Assembly (NCBI GenBank): GCA_902495245.1
Contig: CABUWI010000001.1
Location: forward strand, 372,001-436,000
DNA: 64,000 nt
Direction: 5' to 3'
DNA from: an uncultured Porphyromonadaceae bacterium
Lineage (GTDB): Bacteria; Bacteroidota; Bacteroidia; Bacteroidales; Muribaculaceae
Each line of letters opens with the position of its first letter. The stretch's first letter is position 1. Positions 1-9,237 of the stretch are shown here, in pieces. The notes below the pieces were generated by a model. The model saw only the letters and a program-made list of their open reading frames with translations, was not told the DNA's origin and searched no databases. Position numbers and translations under genes: made by a program.

Positions 1-2
1 CC

Positions 3-392
3 GACCCGATGCCAAACATCTTCTCGAACAGCGACCCGGCCGATGCCGTCTATCTGCCGCTCCACGCCGCCGCCAACGACCTCGACGGCTATCTGCACTG
101 GTCGTGGGTCAACTGGGACGAGCACCCGCTGACCGACACCCGATTCCGCCTCTTCGGCTCGGGCGACACCTACCTCTTCTACCCCGGCAACCGCTCCTCG
201 CTGCGCTTCGAGCGCCTCATCGAGGGCATTCAGCAATATGAAAAAGTCCGCATTCTGCGCGGCGAAAACCCCTCTGACCCGACGCTCGAGGCCGCTCTCG
301 CCAAGTTCAGGAACACCGCCGACCTCACGCCCGAAAATTCCACGGCCAAACTTGTCAACGAGCTCAAAGACGTCGTCGGAAATATTGAATAA
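3..392 (+). CDS. GH123/DUF4091-like protein, C-terminal part (5' end outside window)
   Basis: The frame is open to the left edge with no convincing start, so this is the C-terminal part (about 130 codons) of a longer protein. The segments WSWVNWDEHPLTDTR and SSLRFERLIEGIQQYEK match my knowledge of the C-terminal part of DUF4091/GH123-like catalytic domains, usually 500-700 residue secreted glycosidases in Bacteroidota. No catalytic residues can be checked because the main domain lies outside the window. The stop is followed within 20 nt by a promoter for the next gene, so the next gene is probably a separate transcription unit. The family is fairly likely; the substrate is unknown. Confidence 0.6.
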   Translation, partial: DPMPNIFSNSDPADAVYLPLHAAANDLDGYLHWSWVNWDEHPLTDTRFRLFGSGDTYLFYPGNRSSLRFERLIEGIQQYEKVRILRGENPSDPTLEAALAKFRNTADLTPENSTAKLVNELKDVVGNIE

Positions 393-415
393 TCCGAAAA
401 CATTTTGTAATTTTG
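384..415 (+). promoter_or_regulatory. Bacteroidota-type promoter for the lipoprotein gene
   Basis: A -7 element TAATTTTG lies at 408-415 and a -33-like ATTG at 384-387, with 20 nt between them, matching the TTTG-N19-21-TAnnTTTG consensus of the Bacteroidota primary sigma factor. It leaves a leader of about 30 nt before the ATG at 450. Confidence 0.65.
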
Positions 416-449
416 CGCCCGTAATTTCAAATCACATTCAACAAAGCTT

Positions 450-1334
450 ATGATTAAACATGTATCAAAAGCGGCATTGACGGCAGCCGTGGCCGCAATG
501 GCGCTATCGTCGTGCACGGTGAGCGAACCCGAACTGCCCTCGGGCGACGCCTCGTCGATGCAGCTCACGGCAATAACAGTCGGCGGCGCAACCATCATGG
601 CCGTCGACTATGACAACCAAAACCGCATCACCAAAATCAACTATTACAACGATTTCACCATCGAAATCTCTTACGGCGCGTCAACCTCTGCGGCACCCGA
701 GCAGGTGGTGGTTACGGACTATGAAGACTATTGGGACGGCGACGACACCGTTACCCACCTTCCCTCTGAACAGGAAACCTGGACCAATATCCGCACCAAC
801 GCCGACGGCTACATCACCTACTACGACTGCACCGACGTGCGCTGGGACCAGGTCTACGACCCCGAGACGCAGACCTACAAGCGCCAGACCTACGAGCAGA
901 AATCGACCGAAAGCTACACATATGATGCCGCCGGCCATATGACTAAAAACGTCCTCCACGACTTCGACGATTTCGGCAATCCCCAAAAGCTCGTAACCAC
1001 CTACACCTGGAAAGACGGCCTCCTGTTGAGCTATGCTGACGACGACACCGACCACAACGAAAGAGCCGAGTTTCACTATTCCGACGTCGAAAACGTCCAC
1101 GGCCAGTGGGAACCCCACACCCATCTGTCAGCCCTGATGATTACCGGATTCTTTGGCAAAGCCCCCGCAAAATTCCTCAAATCGGAAACCTATTATTATC
1201 AGGGCGTAGCGTCAGAAACTACGCAATATTCCTACGCGCTGACCGACAACGGCCTCATCAAATACGCCAAACTCCTTGAGCAGGGCGAAGACATGGCCAT
1301 AGTTATGAATTATGTCTACAAAAAGAGAAAATGA
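450..1334 (+). CDS. Putative lipoprotein with YD-repeat-like strands (DUF4595-like)
   Basis: A 294-residue protein with an N-terminal signal ending in the lipobox ALSSC (Cys22), so it is probably a lipidated outer-membrane or periplasmic protein. The body contains repeated beta-strand phrases such as VDYDNQNRITKINYY, YTYDAAGHMTK and TTYTWKDGLLLSY, which resemble YD/RHS-type repeats and the DUF4595-like lipoproteins common in Bacteroidales. No catalytic motif is visible. The stop codon overlaps the start of the next gene by 4 nt (ATGA at 1331-1334), implying translational coupling and joint function at the envelope. The precise role is unknown. Confidence 0.7.
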   Translation: MIKHVSKAALTAAVAAMALSSCTVSEPELPSGDASSMQLTAITVGGATIMAVDYDNQNRITKINYYNDFTIEISYGASTSAAPEQVVVTDYEDYWDGDDTVTHLPSEQETWTNIRTNADGYITYYDCTDVRWDQVYDPETQTYKRQTYEQKSTESYTYDAAGHMTKNVLHDFDDFGNPQKLVTTYTWKDGLLLSYADDDTDHNERAEFHYSDVENVHGQWEPHTHLSALMITGFFGKAPAKFLKSETYYYQGVASETTQYSYALTDNGLIKYAKLLEQGEDMAIVMNYVYKKRK

Positions 1335-2149
1335 AAAAGCTGATATTCACCCTCTTGCTGACCCTGGCCGGCAGCTGCGCCGCCTCGGCTCAACTATCGC
1401 GCGCCGACTCGCTGCAAAACGAACTCGACCTCATCGCCGCCAAAGAGGCGCAACAGAAACTCGACAAGAAAATCTGGGGCAAAGGCCGCTTTATGCGCCT
1501 GGGCTACTCCGTGTCGCAAACCACCGACGAATGGGGTCCCGTTGAAAAAGGCAAATACGGCTTCTTCCTGACCAAAGGCACCACCTATCGCCTCCACAAG
1601 AAGCCCGTGGCCGGCATGATAAAATTCTCGATCGACGCCGTATGGTTCGACGCTCAATTCACCAAGTTCAAAGCCCCCTACTCCGACGTTGACTGGACCT
1701 CCACATTCGAGCCGATTGACGACGACAACTACGACAGCGAAGACGGCGACGAACCCTTCGACCTCAACATCGGCCGCATGGCCCTGAGTTTCGGCATGGG
1801 TGTAGGCCCCAACATCTCCGTAGCCCCGTTCGCCCTCACCTCCATCAAGATTCTCCAGCCGCTGCGCGCCTCCATTTACTTCCACTATTCGCCCACGATG
1901 ATGCTCTACGCCAAGAGCCAGGACGGCGACTTCGAGCTCTCGACGGCCTTCTGCAACATGATGAACTTCGGCGGCTATCTGACCTACCGCAAAATCAGCA
2001 TTGGCGTCGAAGGCCGCTGGGGTAAGGGCAAATTCAAGCCCCTCGACTTCGAGTCGATGTTCGACGACGAAGGCGGCGAATCGCTCGGCTCGCAAAAATA
2101 CACCCGCAAGTTCGCCAACACCCGCATCTACCTCCAGTTCGCCTTCTGA
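1331..2149 (+). CDS. Putative outer-membrane beta-barrel-like protein
   Basis: A 272-residue protein starting with a clear signal peptide (MKKLIFTLLLTLAGSCAASA, cleavage after about residue 20). The rest alternates aromatic and polar residues, and it ends in an aromatic-terminated strand (TRIYLQFAF), as in outer-membrane beta-barrels. An acidic stretch around residues 134-147 (EPIDDDNYDSEDGD) may be a surface loop or metal-binding segment. It is coupled to the upstream lipoprotein by an ATGA overlap, so the two may form an envelope complex. No named family is recognised. The barrel assignment rests on composition and the C-terminal strand only. Confidence 0.6.
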   Translation: MKKLIFTLLLTLAGSCAASAQLSRADSLQNELDLIAAKEAQQKLDKKIWGKGRFMRLGYSVSQTTDEWGPVEKGKYGFFLTKGTTYRLHKKPVAGMIKFSIDAVWFDAQFTKFKAPYSDVDWTSTFEPIDDDNYDSEDGDEPFDLNIGRMALSFGMGVGPNISVAPFALTSIKILQPLRASIYFHYSPTMMLYAKSQDGDFELSTAFCNMMNFGGYLTYRKISIGVEGRWGKGKFKPLDFESMFDDEGGESLGSQKYTRKFANTRIYLQFAF

Positions 2150-2170
2150 CGACTCCGATCCGGACAAATC

Positions 2171-2214
2171 AATCCCCGGCAATCCGCCCGAAACGGTTAG
2201 GATTGCCGGGGATT
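2171..2214. terminator. Bidirectional terminator-like hairpin between convergent genes
   Basis: A perfect 15-bp inverted repeat (arms 2171-2185 and 2200-2214, core CCCCGGCAATCC) with a 14-nt loop sits between the barrel-like gene and the convergent clpB. The U-tract is weak on both sides, but the position fits a shared terminator. Confidence 0.7.
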
Positions 2215-2234
2215 TCATTATGTCAGTCAACAAA

Positions 2235-4829
2235 TCAGGCGTTGGTGAAGATGAGGGCGCCGTCGCGGTCGAGGTCGATGGTGATGGGGTGCTCCTTGTC
2301 GACCTTCTGGGCGAGAATGTCCTTTGAGAGCTGATTGAGGACGAGGCGGTGAATGGCCCTCTTGACGGGGCGGGCACCGAACTCGGGGTCATAGCCCTCT
2401 TCGGCCAGATAGTGGAGCGCGGCGGGGGTGATGCGCAGCTCTATACCATTGGCTGCGAGCATCTTCTGTATGCCGCGAATCTGCAGGCCGACAATCTCTT
2501 CAATCTCTTTCTCGTTGAGCGGCGTGAACATGATGGTCTCGTCGATTCGGTTGAGAAATTCGGGACGGATTGTCTGTTTGAGCATGTCGAGCACTTCGGC
2601 CTTGGTCTTCTCGATGACCTCGCCGCGGTTTTCGGGAGTGAGCGTGGCGAAGTTGTCGCGAATCACCGACGAACCCATGTTTGAGGTCATGATGATTATG
2701 GTGTTCTTGAAGTTGACCAGTCGGCCCTTATTGTCGGTGAGTCGGCCGTCGTCGAGCACCTGAAGCAGAATGTTGAACACGTCGGGGTGAGCCTTCTCGA
2801 TTTCGTCGAAGAGCACCACACTGTAAGGCTTGCGGCGCACGGCCTCGGTGAGCTGGCCGCCCTCGTCGTAACCGACGTATCCCGGAGGCGCGCCGACCAG
2901 ACGGCTGACGGCGTGCTTCTCCTGATATTCGCTCATGTCGATGCGCGTCATCATGTTCTCGTCGTCAAACAGATACTCGGCCAGGGCCTTTGCCAGTTCG
3001 GTCTTGCCGACACCGGTGGTGCCGAGGAAGATGAACGAGCCGATGGGGCGGCGCGGGTCGTTAAGCCCGGCGCGCGAGCGGCGCACGGCGTCGGCAATAG
3101 CCGCGATGGCGTCGTTCTGGCCCACGACACGCTTGTGGAGCTCGTCTTCGAGGTGGAGCAGTTTCTCCTTTTCGCTCTGGGCCATCTTCACAACGGGAAT
3201 GCCGGTCCAGCGGCTCACAACGCCGGCAATGTCGTCGGCATCTACCTCCTCCTTGATGAGAGCCTGCTCGCCCTGCATCATTTTCAGCTGTTCCTGAATC
3301 TCGGCGTTTTCGCGCTGCTTCTCCTGAATCTTCGAGTAGCGGATTTCGGCCACGCGGGCATAGTCGCCCTCGCGCTCGGCGCGCTCGGCGTCGAAGTTGA
3401 GCTGCTCGATGTCAATCTTGTTCTGCTGAATGCGGTTAATCAGGTTCTTCTCGGCCTGCCACTTCGCGCGATATTCCTTCTCTTCGTCGCGCAGCTCGGC
3501 AAGCTCCTTCTCGATGTCGCGCACCTTGGCGTCGTCGCCCTCGCGCTTGATGGCCTCGCGCTCGATTTCCTTCTGGGCAATCATGCGCACGATGTCGTCG
3601 AGCGCCTGCGGCACGGAGTCAATCTCCAGCCTCAGCTTCGATGCGGCCTCGTCGATGAGGTCAATGGCCTTGTCGGGGAGGAAACGGTCGGTGATGTAGC
3701 GCTCAGAGAGCTGCACGGCGGCAATAATCGCTTCGTCGCGAATGCGCACCTTGTGGTGGTTCTCGTAGCGCTCTTTCAGTCCGCGCAGAATCGCGATGGC
3801 GCTCATCTCGTCGGGCTCGTCGACCATCACCTTCTGGAAACGGCGTTCAAGCGCCTTGTCCTTCTCGAAGTATTTCTGATATTCATCAAGCGTCGTGGCG
3901 CCGATTGAGCGGAGTTCGCCACGGGCCAGGGCCGGCTTCAGGATATTGGCCGCGTCCATGGCACCCTCGCCCTTGCCTGCACCGACAAGGGTGTGGATTT
4001 CGTCGATGAACAGGATAATCTCGCCGTCGCTCTGCGTAACCTCGTTGACAATGGCTTTCAGGCGCTCTTCAAACTCGCCCTTATATTTCGCGCCGGCCAC
4101 GAGAGCGCCCATGTCGAGCGAGAAAATCTGCTTCGAACGCAGGTTTTCGGGCACGTCGCCGCGCACAATTCGCTGCGCCAGGCCTTCGGCAATGGCGGTC
4201 TTGCCCGTGCCGGGCTCGCCGATGAGCATCGGGTTGTTCTTGGTGCGTCGGCTCAGAATCTGAAGCACGCGGCGAATCTCTTCGTCGCGGCCGATGACGG
4301 GATCGAGCTTGCCTGAACGTGCGCGCTCGTTGAGGTTGATGGCATATTTCGAAAGGGCGTTATAGGTGTCTTCGGCGCTCTGGTCGGTGGCTTTCTTGCC
4401 CTTGCGCAGTTCGTCGATTGCCGCCTGAAGCTCCTTTTCGGTCAGGCCGGCATCTTTCAGCAACTGCGACGCGGGCGTATTGACCACGAACAGAGCCATG
4501 AGAATGGCCTCGAGGGTAACATATTCGTCGCCCTGCTTCTTGGCGATGTCGAGCGCGCGCTGAAGCACGTCATTGCTCTCGCGCGACAGATATGGCTCGC
4601 TGCCGCTGACCCTGGGCAATGATTCAATGGCCCTGTCAACGTTCGACACAGTGAGCTGCAGGTTGGCTCCAAGCTTCTGAAAGATGAATTTCACAAGCGA
4701 GTCTCCCTCTTCAATCACAGCCTTGAGTATGTGGACAGGCTCGATTGACTGCTGGCCGGCCGAGCGGGTAATCTCCACCGCCTTCTGCACGGCCTCCTGC
4801 GACTTGATGGTAAAATTGTTGAAGTTCAT
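2235..4829 (-). CDS. clpB: ATP-dependent chaperone ClpB
   Basis: AAA+ disaggregase that works with DnaK/DnaJ to extract polypeptides from aggregates in the cytoplasm. From the start MNFNNFTIKSQEAV it is 864 residues, the usual ClpB length. It shows the N-terminal Clp repeats (about 1-145), NBD1 with Walker A GEPGTGKTA and Walker B ILFIDEIHT, the long coiled-coil middle domain (about 400-525), and NBD2 with GTTGVGKTE, VVLFDEIEKAHPDV and the GYVGYDEGG pore loop. An upstream in-frame ATG at 4880 would add 17 basic residues not seen in the family, so 4829 is preferred. No clear heat-shock promoter was recognised upstream. Confidence 0.97.
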   Translation of the reverse strand: MNFNNFTIKSQEAVQKAVEITRSAGQQSIEPVHILKAVIEEGDSLVKFIFQKLGANLQLTVSNVDRAIESLPRVSGSEPYLSRESNDVLQRALDIAKKQGDEYVTLEAILMALFVVNTPASQLLKDAGLTEKELQAAIDELRKGKKATDQSAEDTYNALSKYAINLNERARSGKLDPVIGRDEEIRRVLQILSRRTKNNPMLIGEPGTGKTAIAEGLAQRIVRGDVPENLRSKQIFSLDMGALVAGAKYKGEFEERLKAIVNEVTQSDGEIILFIDEIHTLVGAGKGEGAMDAANILKPALARGELRSIGATTLDEYQKYFEKDKALERRFQKVMVDEPDEMSAIAILRGLKERYENHHKVRIRDEAIIAAVQLSERYITDRFLPDKAIDLIDEAASKLRLEIDSVPQALDDIVRMIAQKEIEREAIKREGDDAKVRDIEKELAELRDEEKEYRAKWQAEKNLINRIQQNKIDIEQLNFDAERAEREGDYARVAEIRYSKIQEKQRENAEIQEQLKMMQGEQALIKEEVDADDIAGVVSRWTGIPVVKMAQSEKEKLLHLEDELHKRVVGQNDAIAAIADAVRRSRAGLNDPRRPIGSFIFLGTTGVGKTELAKALAEYLFDDENMMTRIDMSEYQEKHAVSRLVGAPPGYVGYDEGGQLTEAVRRKPYSVVLFDEIEKAHPDVFNILLQVLDDGRLTDNKGRLVNFKNTIIIMTSNMGSSVIRDNFATLTPENRGEVIEKTKAEVLDMLKQTIRPEFLNRIDETIMFTPLNEKEIEEIVGLQIRGIQKMLAANGIELRITPAALHYLAEEGYDPEFGARPVKRAIHRLVLNQLSKDILAQKVDKEHPITIDLDRDGALIFTNA

Positions 4830-4899
4830 AAACGTTGAAATGTTTCTTTTATACCTATGACAACGCAAAACGCGTGCCAAAGGTTTTTCAGGAAACGCT

Positions 4900-5493
4900 T
4901 CAACGTGTCAGTTCGCCATAGATGCGCAGGCACGCCCACGCGTCGAGCGCGGCATACTGCTGCTGGGCAGCGGTCAGCTCAACGGCCTCCCAGTTGGTGA
5001 GGCGCTGCCCCTTTGAGATGCGTTTGCCGAAAAGCAGGGCGTAGATTTTGGTCAGGCTCGCCTCGCCGATGCCGCGCGAGCGCACCATCGACTGCAGCTC
5101 GACGAAGCCTTTAGGTTCGACAGGAGCGAGCTGGCGCAGCATGTGGAAATCATCTTTGGTCGAAAGGCCGATTTTCGTAACCGATTCCGTTTCAAGAAAC
5201 TCTTTCAGCTCGCTGAAAAGGCCGAGACGGTTCAGGCGGATAAGGAAACAGATGTCGGGCGTCGACAGCTGCATCAGCGCCACTTTGTGGCTCTCGCCCT
5301 TGCGGAAGGTGGGCCGCGTCTCGGTGTCGAAGCCCACCAGCGGCTGCTCCATCAGATATTTCATGGCCTTTGCGGCCGTGGCCGGCGTCTGCACTATTTC
5401 AATGCGGCCGTTATAGACCTCGGCCGGAAGCGCTGCAAGTGCCTGCTTGTCTATCTTGATAAGATTTTCTTCTTCAATCATTCTTTTTTCCAA
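4900..5493 (-). CDS. 3'-5' exonuclease, RNase D-like DEDDy family
   Basis: A 197-residue single-domain exonuclease. The DEDDy residues are visible in order: FDTE (motif I, 'VGFDTETRPTF'), STKDDFHML (motif II), and YAALDAWACLRIY (motif III, Tyr and Asp four apart). The protein lacks the C-terminal HRDC domains of full-length RNase D. This small form is common in Bacteroidota, and its substrate (RNA or DNA 3' ends) is not established by sequence. It sits 56 nt downstream of the methyltransferase gene, on the same strand. An alternative start 4 codons in (5481) cannot be excluded. Confidence 0.85.
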   Translation of the reverse strand: MEKRMIEEENLIKIDKQALAALPAEVYNGRIEIVQTPATAAKAMKYLMEQPLVGFDTETRPTFRKGESHKVALMQLSTPDICFLIRLNRLGLFSELKEFLETESVTKIGLSTKDDFHMLRQLAPVEPKGFVELQSMVRSRGIGEASLTKIYALLFGKRISKGQRLTNWEAVELTAAQQQYAALDAWACLRIYGELTR

Positions 5494-5549
5494 TTAACAT
5501 GCCGGTTATGCCAAATCGGCACACAGCGGCTGACAAAATGTCGCCATCT

Positions 5550-6182
5550 CTACCCTATCGGCACCTGCATCAGCGTCAGGCCGTCGCGCAACGGCAGCAT
5601 CACGGGCCGCAATTCGGCGCCGCGGGCGGCAACGGCATCGTTGAACGCCCTGATTCCGTCAGTCTGCGCATCTTTTTCGGCCGGCTCGGTAATCTTGCCG
5701 CCCCAAAGCGTATTGTCCGCGAGAATGAATCCGCCCGGACGCATTTTCGGCACCAAGAGTTCCAGATAGCGGCAATACTGACGCTTGTCTGCATCGATAA
5801 ACGCAATGTCCCAGCCGCCTGGCAGAGTCTCTATCATCTCGGCCGCATCGCCAATGTGAAGCCTGATGCGCGGGTCGTTGGCCTCAAACAGGGCGCGCAA
5901 CTCGTCGGCGTCTTCGTCGCGGCGGTCAACGGTGTGGAGCTCGCCGTCGGGCGCCAGCCCCTCGGCCAGACACAGGGCGCTGTAGCCCGTGTAGGTGCCC
6001 AGTTCGAGAATGCGGCGCGGAGCGACCATGCGGCTCAGCATGGAAAGCACGCGGCCCTGCAGATGGCCCGAGCACTGATGAGGATAGAGATGATAGAGAT
6101 ACGTGTGGCGATAGAGGCGCTTCAGCACCTCCGGCTCGGCCTCGGAGTGGTCGAGGATATATTGTTCAAGTTCGGGACTCAC
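5550..6182 (-). CDS. O-methyltransferase, catechol/caffeoyl-CoA type
   Basis: A 210-residue class I SAM-dependent methyltransferase of the O-methyltransferase family 3. The SAM-binding motif ILELGTYTGYSALCLAE lies at about 57-73, followed by an acidic VDRRDEDAD and the post-motif IAFIDADKRQYCRYLE, where the Asp residues bind divalent metal in this family. DNTLWGGKI is the typical third-metal/substrate motif. The natural substrate of the bacterial members is mostly unknown. It overlaps aroQ by 4 nt, placing it in a co-translated cluster, but the shikimate link is probably positional. Confidence 0.88.
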   Translation of the reverse strand: MSPELEQYILDHSEAEPEVLKRLYRHTYLYHLYPHQCSGHLQGRVLSMLSRMVAPRRILELGTYTGYSALCLAEGLAPDGELHTVDRRDEDADELRALFEANDPRIRLHIGDAAEMIETLPGGWDIAFIDADKRQYCRYLELLVPKMRPGGFILADNTLWGGKITEPAEKDAQTDGIRAFNDAVAARGAELRPVMLPLRDGLTLMQVPIG

Positions 6183-6592
6183 CCGATCAGGGCCTCCACT
6201 CCCAGGCGATAGCTGTCAAGACCGAAACCGGCAATAACCCCGCGACATACGGGCGAAATGAGCGACCGATGACGAATCTCCTCGCGCGCATGCACGTTAG
6301 AGATGTGCACCTCAACCACCGGCAACTCTATGGCGGCGATGGCGTCGGCAAGGGCGAGCGACGTGTGGGTGTACGCCCCGGCGTTGAGCACAACGCCGGC
6401 ATATGACTTGTCGAATCCCACCTCATGGAGCTTGTCAATCAGCGCACCCTCGTGGTTGCTCTGAAAATACTCTATGTCGCAGCGGGCGCGCAACTCGCCG
6501 AGAATCCGCTCCATGCCCTCCGAGCCGTATACCGACGGCTCGCGGCGTCCAAGCAGATTCAAATTCGGTCCATTGATTATCAATACTTTCAT
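6179..6592 (-). CDS. aroQ: 3-dehydroquinate dehydratase, type II
   Basis: Converts 3-dehydroquinate to 3-dehydroshikimate in the shikimate pathway; type II enzymes are dodecamers. At 137 residues the length is typical. Diagnostic motifs are NGPNLNLLGRREPSVYG (with the active-site loop Arg and Tyr), QSNHEGALIDKLHE, NAGAYTHTSLALADA and EVHISNVHAREEIRHRS. ATGA-type overlaps join it to the methyltransferase downstream and the glycosyltransferase-like gene upstream, so it belongs to a single translationally coupled minus-strand run. Confidence 0.96.
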   Translation of the reverse strand: MKVLIINGPNLNLLGRREPSVYGSEGMERILGELRARCDIEYFQSNHEGALIDKLHEVGFDKSYAGVVLNAGAYTHTSLALADAIAAIELPVVEVHISNVHAREEIRHRSLISPVCRGVIAGFGLDSYRLGVEALIG

Positions 6593-7299
6593 ATCAGTTC
6601 GTTTAGACTTGAAATTTCAGACACCACCGGCACGGAGGCGGCGGCAAACTCGCGGGCGGCGACACTGCCCGCGGCAGCCACTCCGAAGCTGACGCCCTGC
6701 ATCTGCTCATAGGGGTCGGCCGAATAGCCCGCCCACTCTATGCGGTCGTTGATGCCGAGCGCCTTGCAGCGCTTGAGCACGGGCACAGCCACCCGGGCCT
6801 TGCCGTTGCCGACGACGCGCAGACGCCACCGGCGGTTGGCCAGCGCGCCAAGCCTCTCGACCAGAGCGGGCAGAGAGCATGCGGGCGTGATGTTTCCGAG
6901 CCACATAATCAGCGGCTCGGCGCCCGGCGCGGGGCGGCTGACCTCGACGGGCGGGAACAAGATGTCAGGCAGCCCGCCGGCAAGTTCTATCGGTTCCGCG
7001 CGGCCCACAAGGCGCAAGGCGCTCTCTACGGCCGGACGCGCCGACGGCGAATGGACATAGACCTTGAATGACTCGCCGGGAATGCGACGCAACACGCGCG
7101 ACAGATTCAACGCGCCGAACATGCCGCCGACCTTACACCTTTCGGCTTTCACTCCGGCGCGGCGATAGCGCTCGAGCAATTCGTCAGGCAGGCCGCTGAC
7201 CACAACCGCGTCAACAGCTGCCCGGGCTGCATGCAGCGCGGTGGTCGAAGCGCCGGTCCAGCAGTCGCTGTCGGCCGTTATGTGAATCTGAGTGGTCAT
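6589..7299 (-). CDS. Glycosyltransferase-like protein (GT-B, group 1 type)
   Basis: A 236-residue protein. Residues of about 125-235 resemble the nucleotide-sugar-binding half of GT4-type enzymes: a strand and turn IMWLGNITPACSLPALVERL, then WRLRVVGNGKARV, then a lgi-drieWaGY motif (GINDRIEWAGYSADPYEQM), and a final segment where the family usually has the EpEx7E region, here VAAREFAAASVPVVSE. It is shorter than typical members (350-400), mainly in the acceptor-binding half. It sits between trmD and aroQ with 4-nt overlaps. Donor and acceptor cannot be inferred. Confidence 0.6.
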   Translation of the reverse strand: MTTQIHITADSDCWTGASTTALHAARAAVDAVVVSGLPDELLERYRRAGVKAERCKVGGMFGALNLSRVLRRIPGESFKVYVHSPSARPAVESALRLVGRAEPIELAGGLPDILFPPVEVSRPAPGAEPLIMWLGNITPACSLPALVERLGALANRRWRLRVVGNGKARVAVPVLKRCKALGINDRIEWAGYSADPYEQMQGVSFGVAAAGSVAAREFAAASVPVVSEISSLNELI

Positions 7300-7970
7300 T
7301 TCAGCAAATCCGGCCGCAGACGGGCAGTGCGCTCAAGAGCCTGTTCATGGCGCCACTCGGCTATTTTAGCCTCGTGGCCCGACAGCAGAATATCGGGCAC
7401 CGTCCAGCCCTTATAGTCGGCCGGACGCGTATAGACCGGCGGAGCGAGCAGATTGTCCTGAAATGAATCGCTCAGCGCGCTCTGCTCGTCGCCTATGGCA
7501 CCCGGAATTAGCCGCACCATGGCGTCGGCAATGACCACGGCGGGAATCTCGCCGCCGGTCAGCACATAGTCGCCGATGCTGATTTCCTTTGTAACCAGAT
7601 GCTCGCGAATGCGCCAGTCGATGCCCTTGTAATGGCCGCAGAGAATGATTACGTTCTCGAGCAGCGAGAGGCTGTTGGCCATCGGCTGCGTCAGCAGGTC
7701 GCCGTCTGGCGAGGTGAAAATCACCTCGTCATAGTCGCGCTCGGCCTTCAGCGCCGAGATGGCGCGGTCAACAGGCTCAATCTGCATCACCATGCCGGCC
7801 TCGCCGCCAAACGGATAGTCATCGACCTTGCGATGCTTGTTCGTCGAGTAGTCGCGCAGATTGTGCACATGAAACTCCACGAGCCCCTTGACCTGCGCGC
7901 GCTTGAGAATGGAGCAGTTCAGCGGCGACTCCAGCATCTCGGGCAAGACGGTGAGAATGTCAATGCGCAT
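7296..7970 (-). CDS. trmD: tRNA (guanine-N1)-methyltransferase
   Basis: Methylates G37 of tRNAs carrying G36, preventing +1 frameshifting. The start MRIDILTVLPEM at 7970 gives 224 residues, matching the family. An in-frame start 24 codons upstream would run deep into metK and adds non-conserved sequence. The SPOUT trefoil-knot motifs are clear: LCGHYKGIDWRI, SIGDYVLTGGEIPA and the C-terminal DDYPFGGEAGMVM-linked region. The start lies 11 nt inside the 3' end of metK, so the two are co-transcribed and coupled. Confidence 0.96.
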   Translation of the reverse strand: MRIDILTVLPEMLESPLNCSILKRAQVKGLVEFHVHNLRDYSTNKHRKVDDYPFGGEAGMVMQIEPVDRAISALKAERDYDEVIFTSPDGDLLTQPMANSLSLLENVIILCGHYKGIDWRIREHLVTKEISIGDYVLTGGEIPAVVIADAMVRLIPGAIGDEQSALSDSFQDNLLAPPVYTRPADYKGWTVPDILLSGHEAKIAEWRHEQALERTARLRPDLLK

Positions 7971-9237
7971 CGGTGAGGCCGAAAGCTTTGCGGAACGCGG
8001 GCACAAGGTCATCTTTCTCCCAGGCGAAGAGCTCGACGTCAATCAGGCGCTCTTCCGGCTCATAGCGCGAGTGGAAGCGCTTGGTGATTCGGCGGGGCTC
8101 GCGGCCGAAGTGGCCGTAAGTGGCCGTTTCGAGATAAATCGGCTTACGCAGGCCGAAACGCTGCTCGATTGCGTGGGGACGCATGTCGACCAGCTCATTG
8201 ACCTTTGCCGAGATTTCCGCGTCGGTCATGTCAATTTTAGCCGTGCCGTAGGTGTTGACATACAGGCTCACGGGACGAGCCACACCGATGGCATAGGCCA
8301 CCTGCACGAGCACTTCGTCGGCCACTCCGGCGGCAACGAGGTTGCGGGCGATGTGGCGCGCGGCATAGGCGGCCGAGCGGTCAACCTTCGAGGGGTCCTT
8401 GCCCGAGAAGGCGCCGCCGCCGTGGGCTCCGCGTCCGCCGTAGGTGTCAACAATGATTTTGCGACCGGTCAGGCCGGCATCTCCGTGAGGACCGCCGATG
8501 ACGAACTTGCCGGTGGGATTGACGTGAAGAATCACCGTGGCGGGGTCGTAGAGCGCGGCCACTTCTGGAGTGAGTTTGGCCAGCACGCGCGGAATCAGAA
8601 TCGACTTTACGTCGGCCTCGATTTGAAGGCGCATGGCCTCGTCATCGTCCAGAAACTCGTCGTGTTGTGTCGAGATGACCACAGTGTGGATTCTGACCGG
8701 ACGACGCGTCTCGCCGTCATATTCTACAGTTACCTGGCTTTTGGCGTCGGGGCGCAGATAAGTCATCTGACGGCCTTCGCGCCTGATGGCGCTGAGCTCG
8801 CGCAGCAACAGGTGGCTCAGCTCGAGGGTCAGCGGCATGTAGTTGGCGGTTTCATTGACCGCATAACCGAACATCATGCCCTGGTCGCCGGCACCCTGGT
8901 CGGCAAGTTCGGCGCGCTCGACGCCGCGATTGATGTCGGCGCTCTGTTCATGGAGGGCCGAAAGCAGTCCGCACGCCTCGGCGTCAAACTTGAGCTCGCT
9001 GCGGTTATAGCCGATGTCGGATATGACGCCGCGCACGACCTCGTGAAGGTCTACATAGGCTTCGCTTTTAACTTCGCCGGCAACAACGACCTGGCCGGTG
9101 GTTACCAGAGTCTCGCAACCCACTTTGCTCTGAGGGTCATAGGCAAGAAACTGGTCAAGAATGGCATCGGAAATCTGATCGGCCACTTTGTCGGGGTGTC
9201 CCTCGCTGACCGATTCACTCGTAAACAAGTAGTTCAT
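7960..9237 (-). CDS. metK: S-adenosylmethionine synthetase
   Basis: Makes SAM from ATP and methionine, the methyl donor for TrmD and the O-methyltransferase downstream. It has 425 residues, the longer Bacteroidota form. Signature motifs are SVSEGHPDKVADQISDAILD (ATP-binding loop), GAGDQGMMFGYA and GGRGAHGGGAFSGKDPSKVD. No SAM riboswitch-like structure is recognisable in the short 83-nt gap upstream, which instead carries a 12-bp palindrome (9285-9296). The gene heads the metK-trmD-GT-aroQ-OMT run. Confidence 0.97.
   Translation of the reverse strand: MNYLFTSESVSEGHPDKVADQISDAILDQFLAYDPQSKVGCETLVTTGQVVVAGEVKSEAYVDLHEVVRGVISDIGYNRSELKFDAEACGLLSALHEQSADINRGVERAELADQGAGDQGMMFGYAVNETANYMPLTLELSHLLLRELSAIRREGRQMTYLRPDAKSQVTVEYDGETRRPVRIHTVVISTQHDEFLDDDEAMRLQIEADVKSILIPRVLAKLTPEVAALYDPATVILHVNPTGKFVIGGPHGDAGLTGRKIIVDTYGGRGAHGGGAFSGKDPSKVDRSAAYAARHIARNLVAAGVADEVLVQVAYAIGVARPVSLYVNTYGTAKIDMTDAEISAKVNELVDMRPHAIEQRFGLRKPIYLETATYGHFGREPRRITKRFHSRYEPEERLIDVELFAWEKDDLVPAFRKAFGLTDAH

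Noticed and set aside
2787..3908. Plus-strand 373-codon frame opposite clpB
   Set aside because: Leu/Val/Ala/His-rich shadow of ClpB; no start context, no motif.
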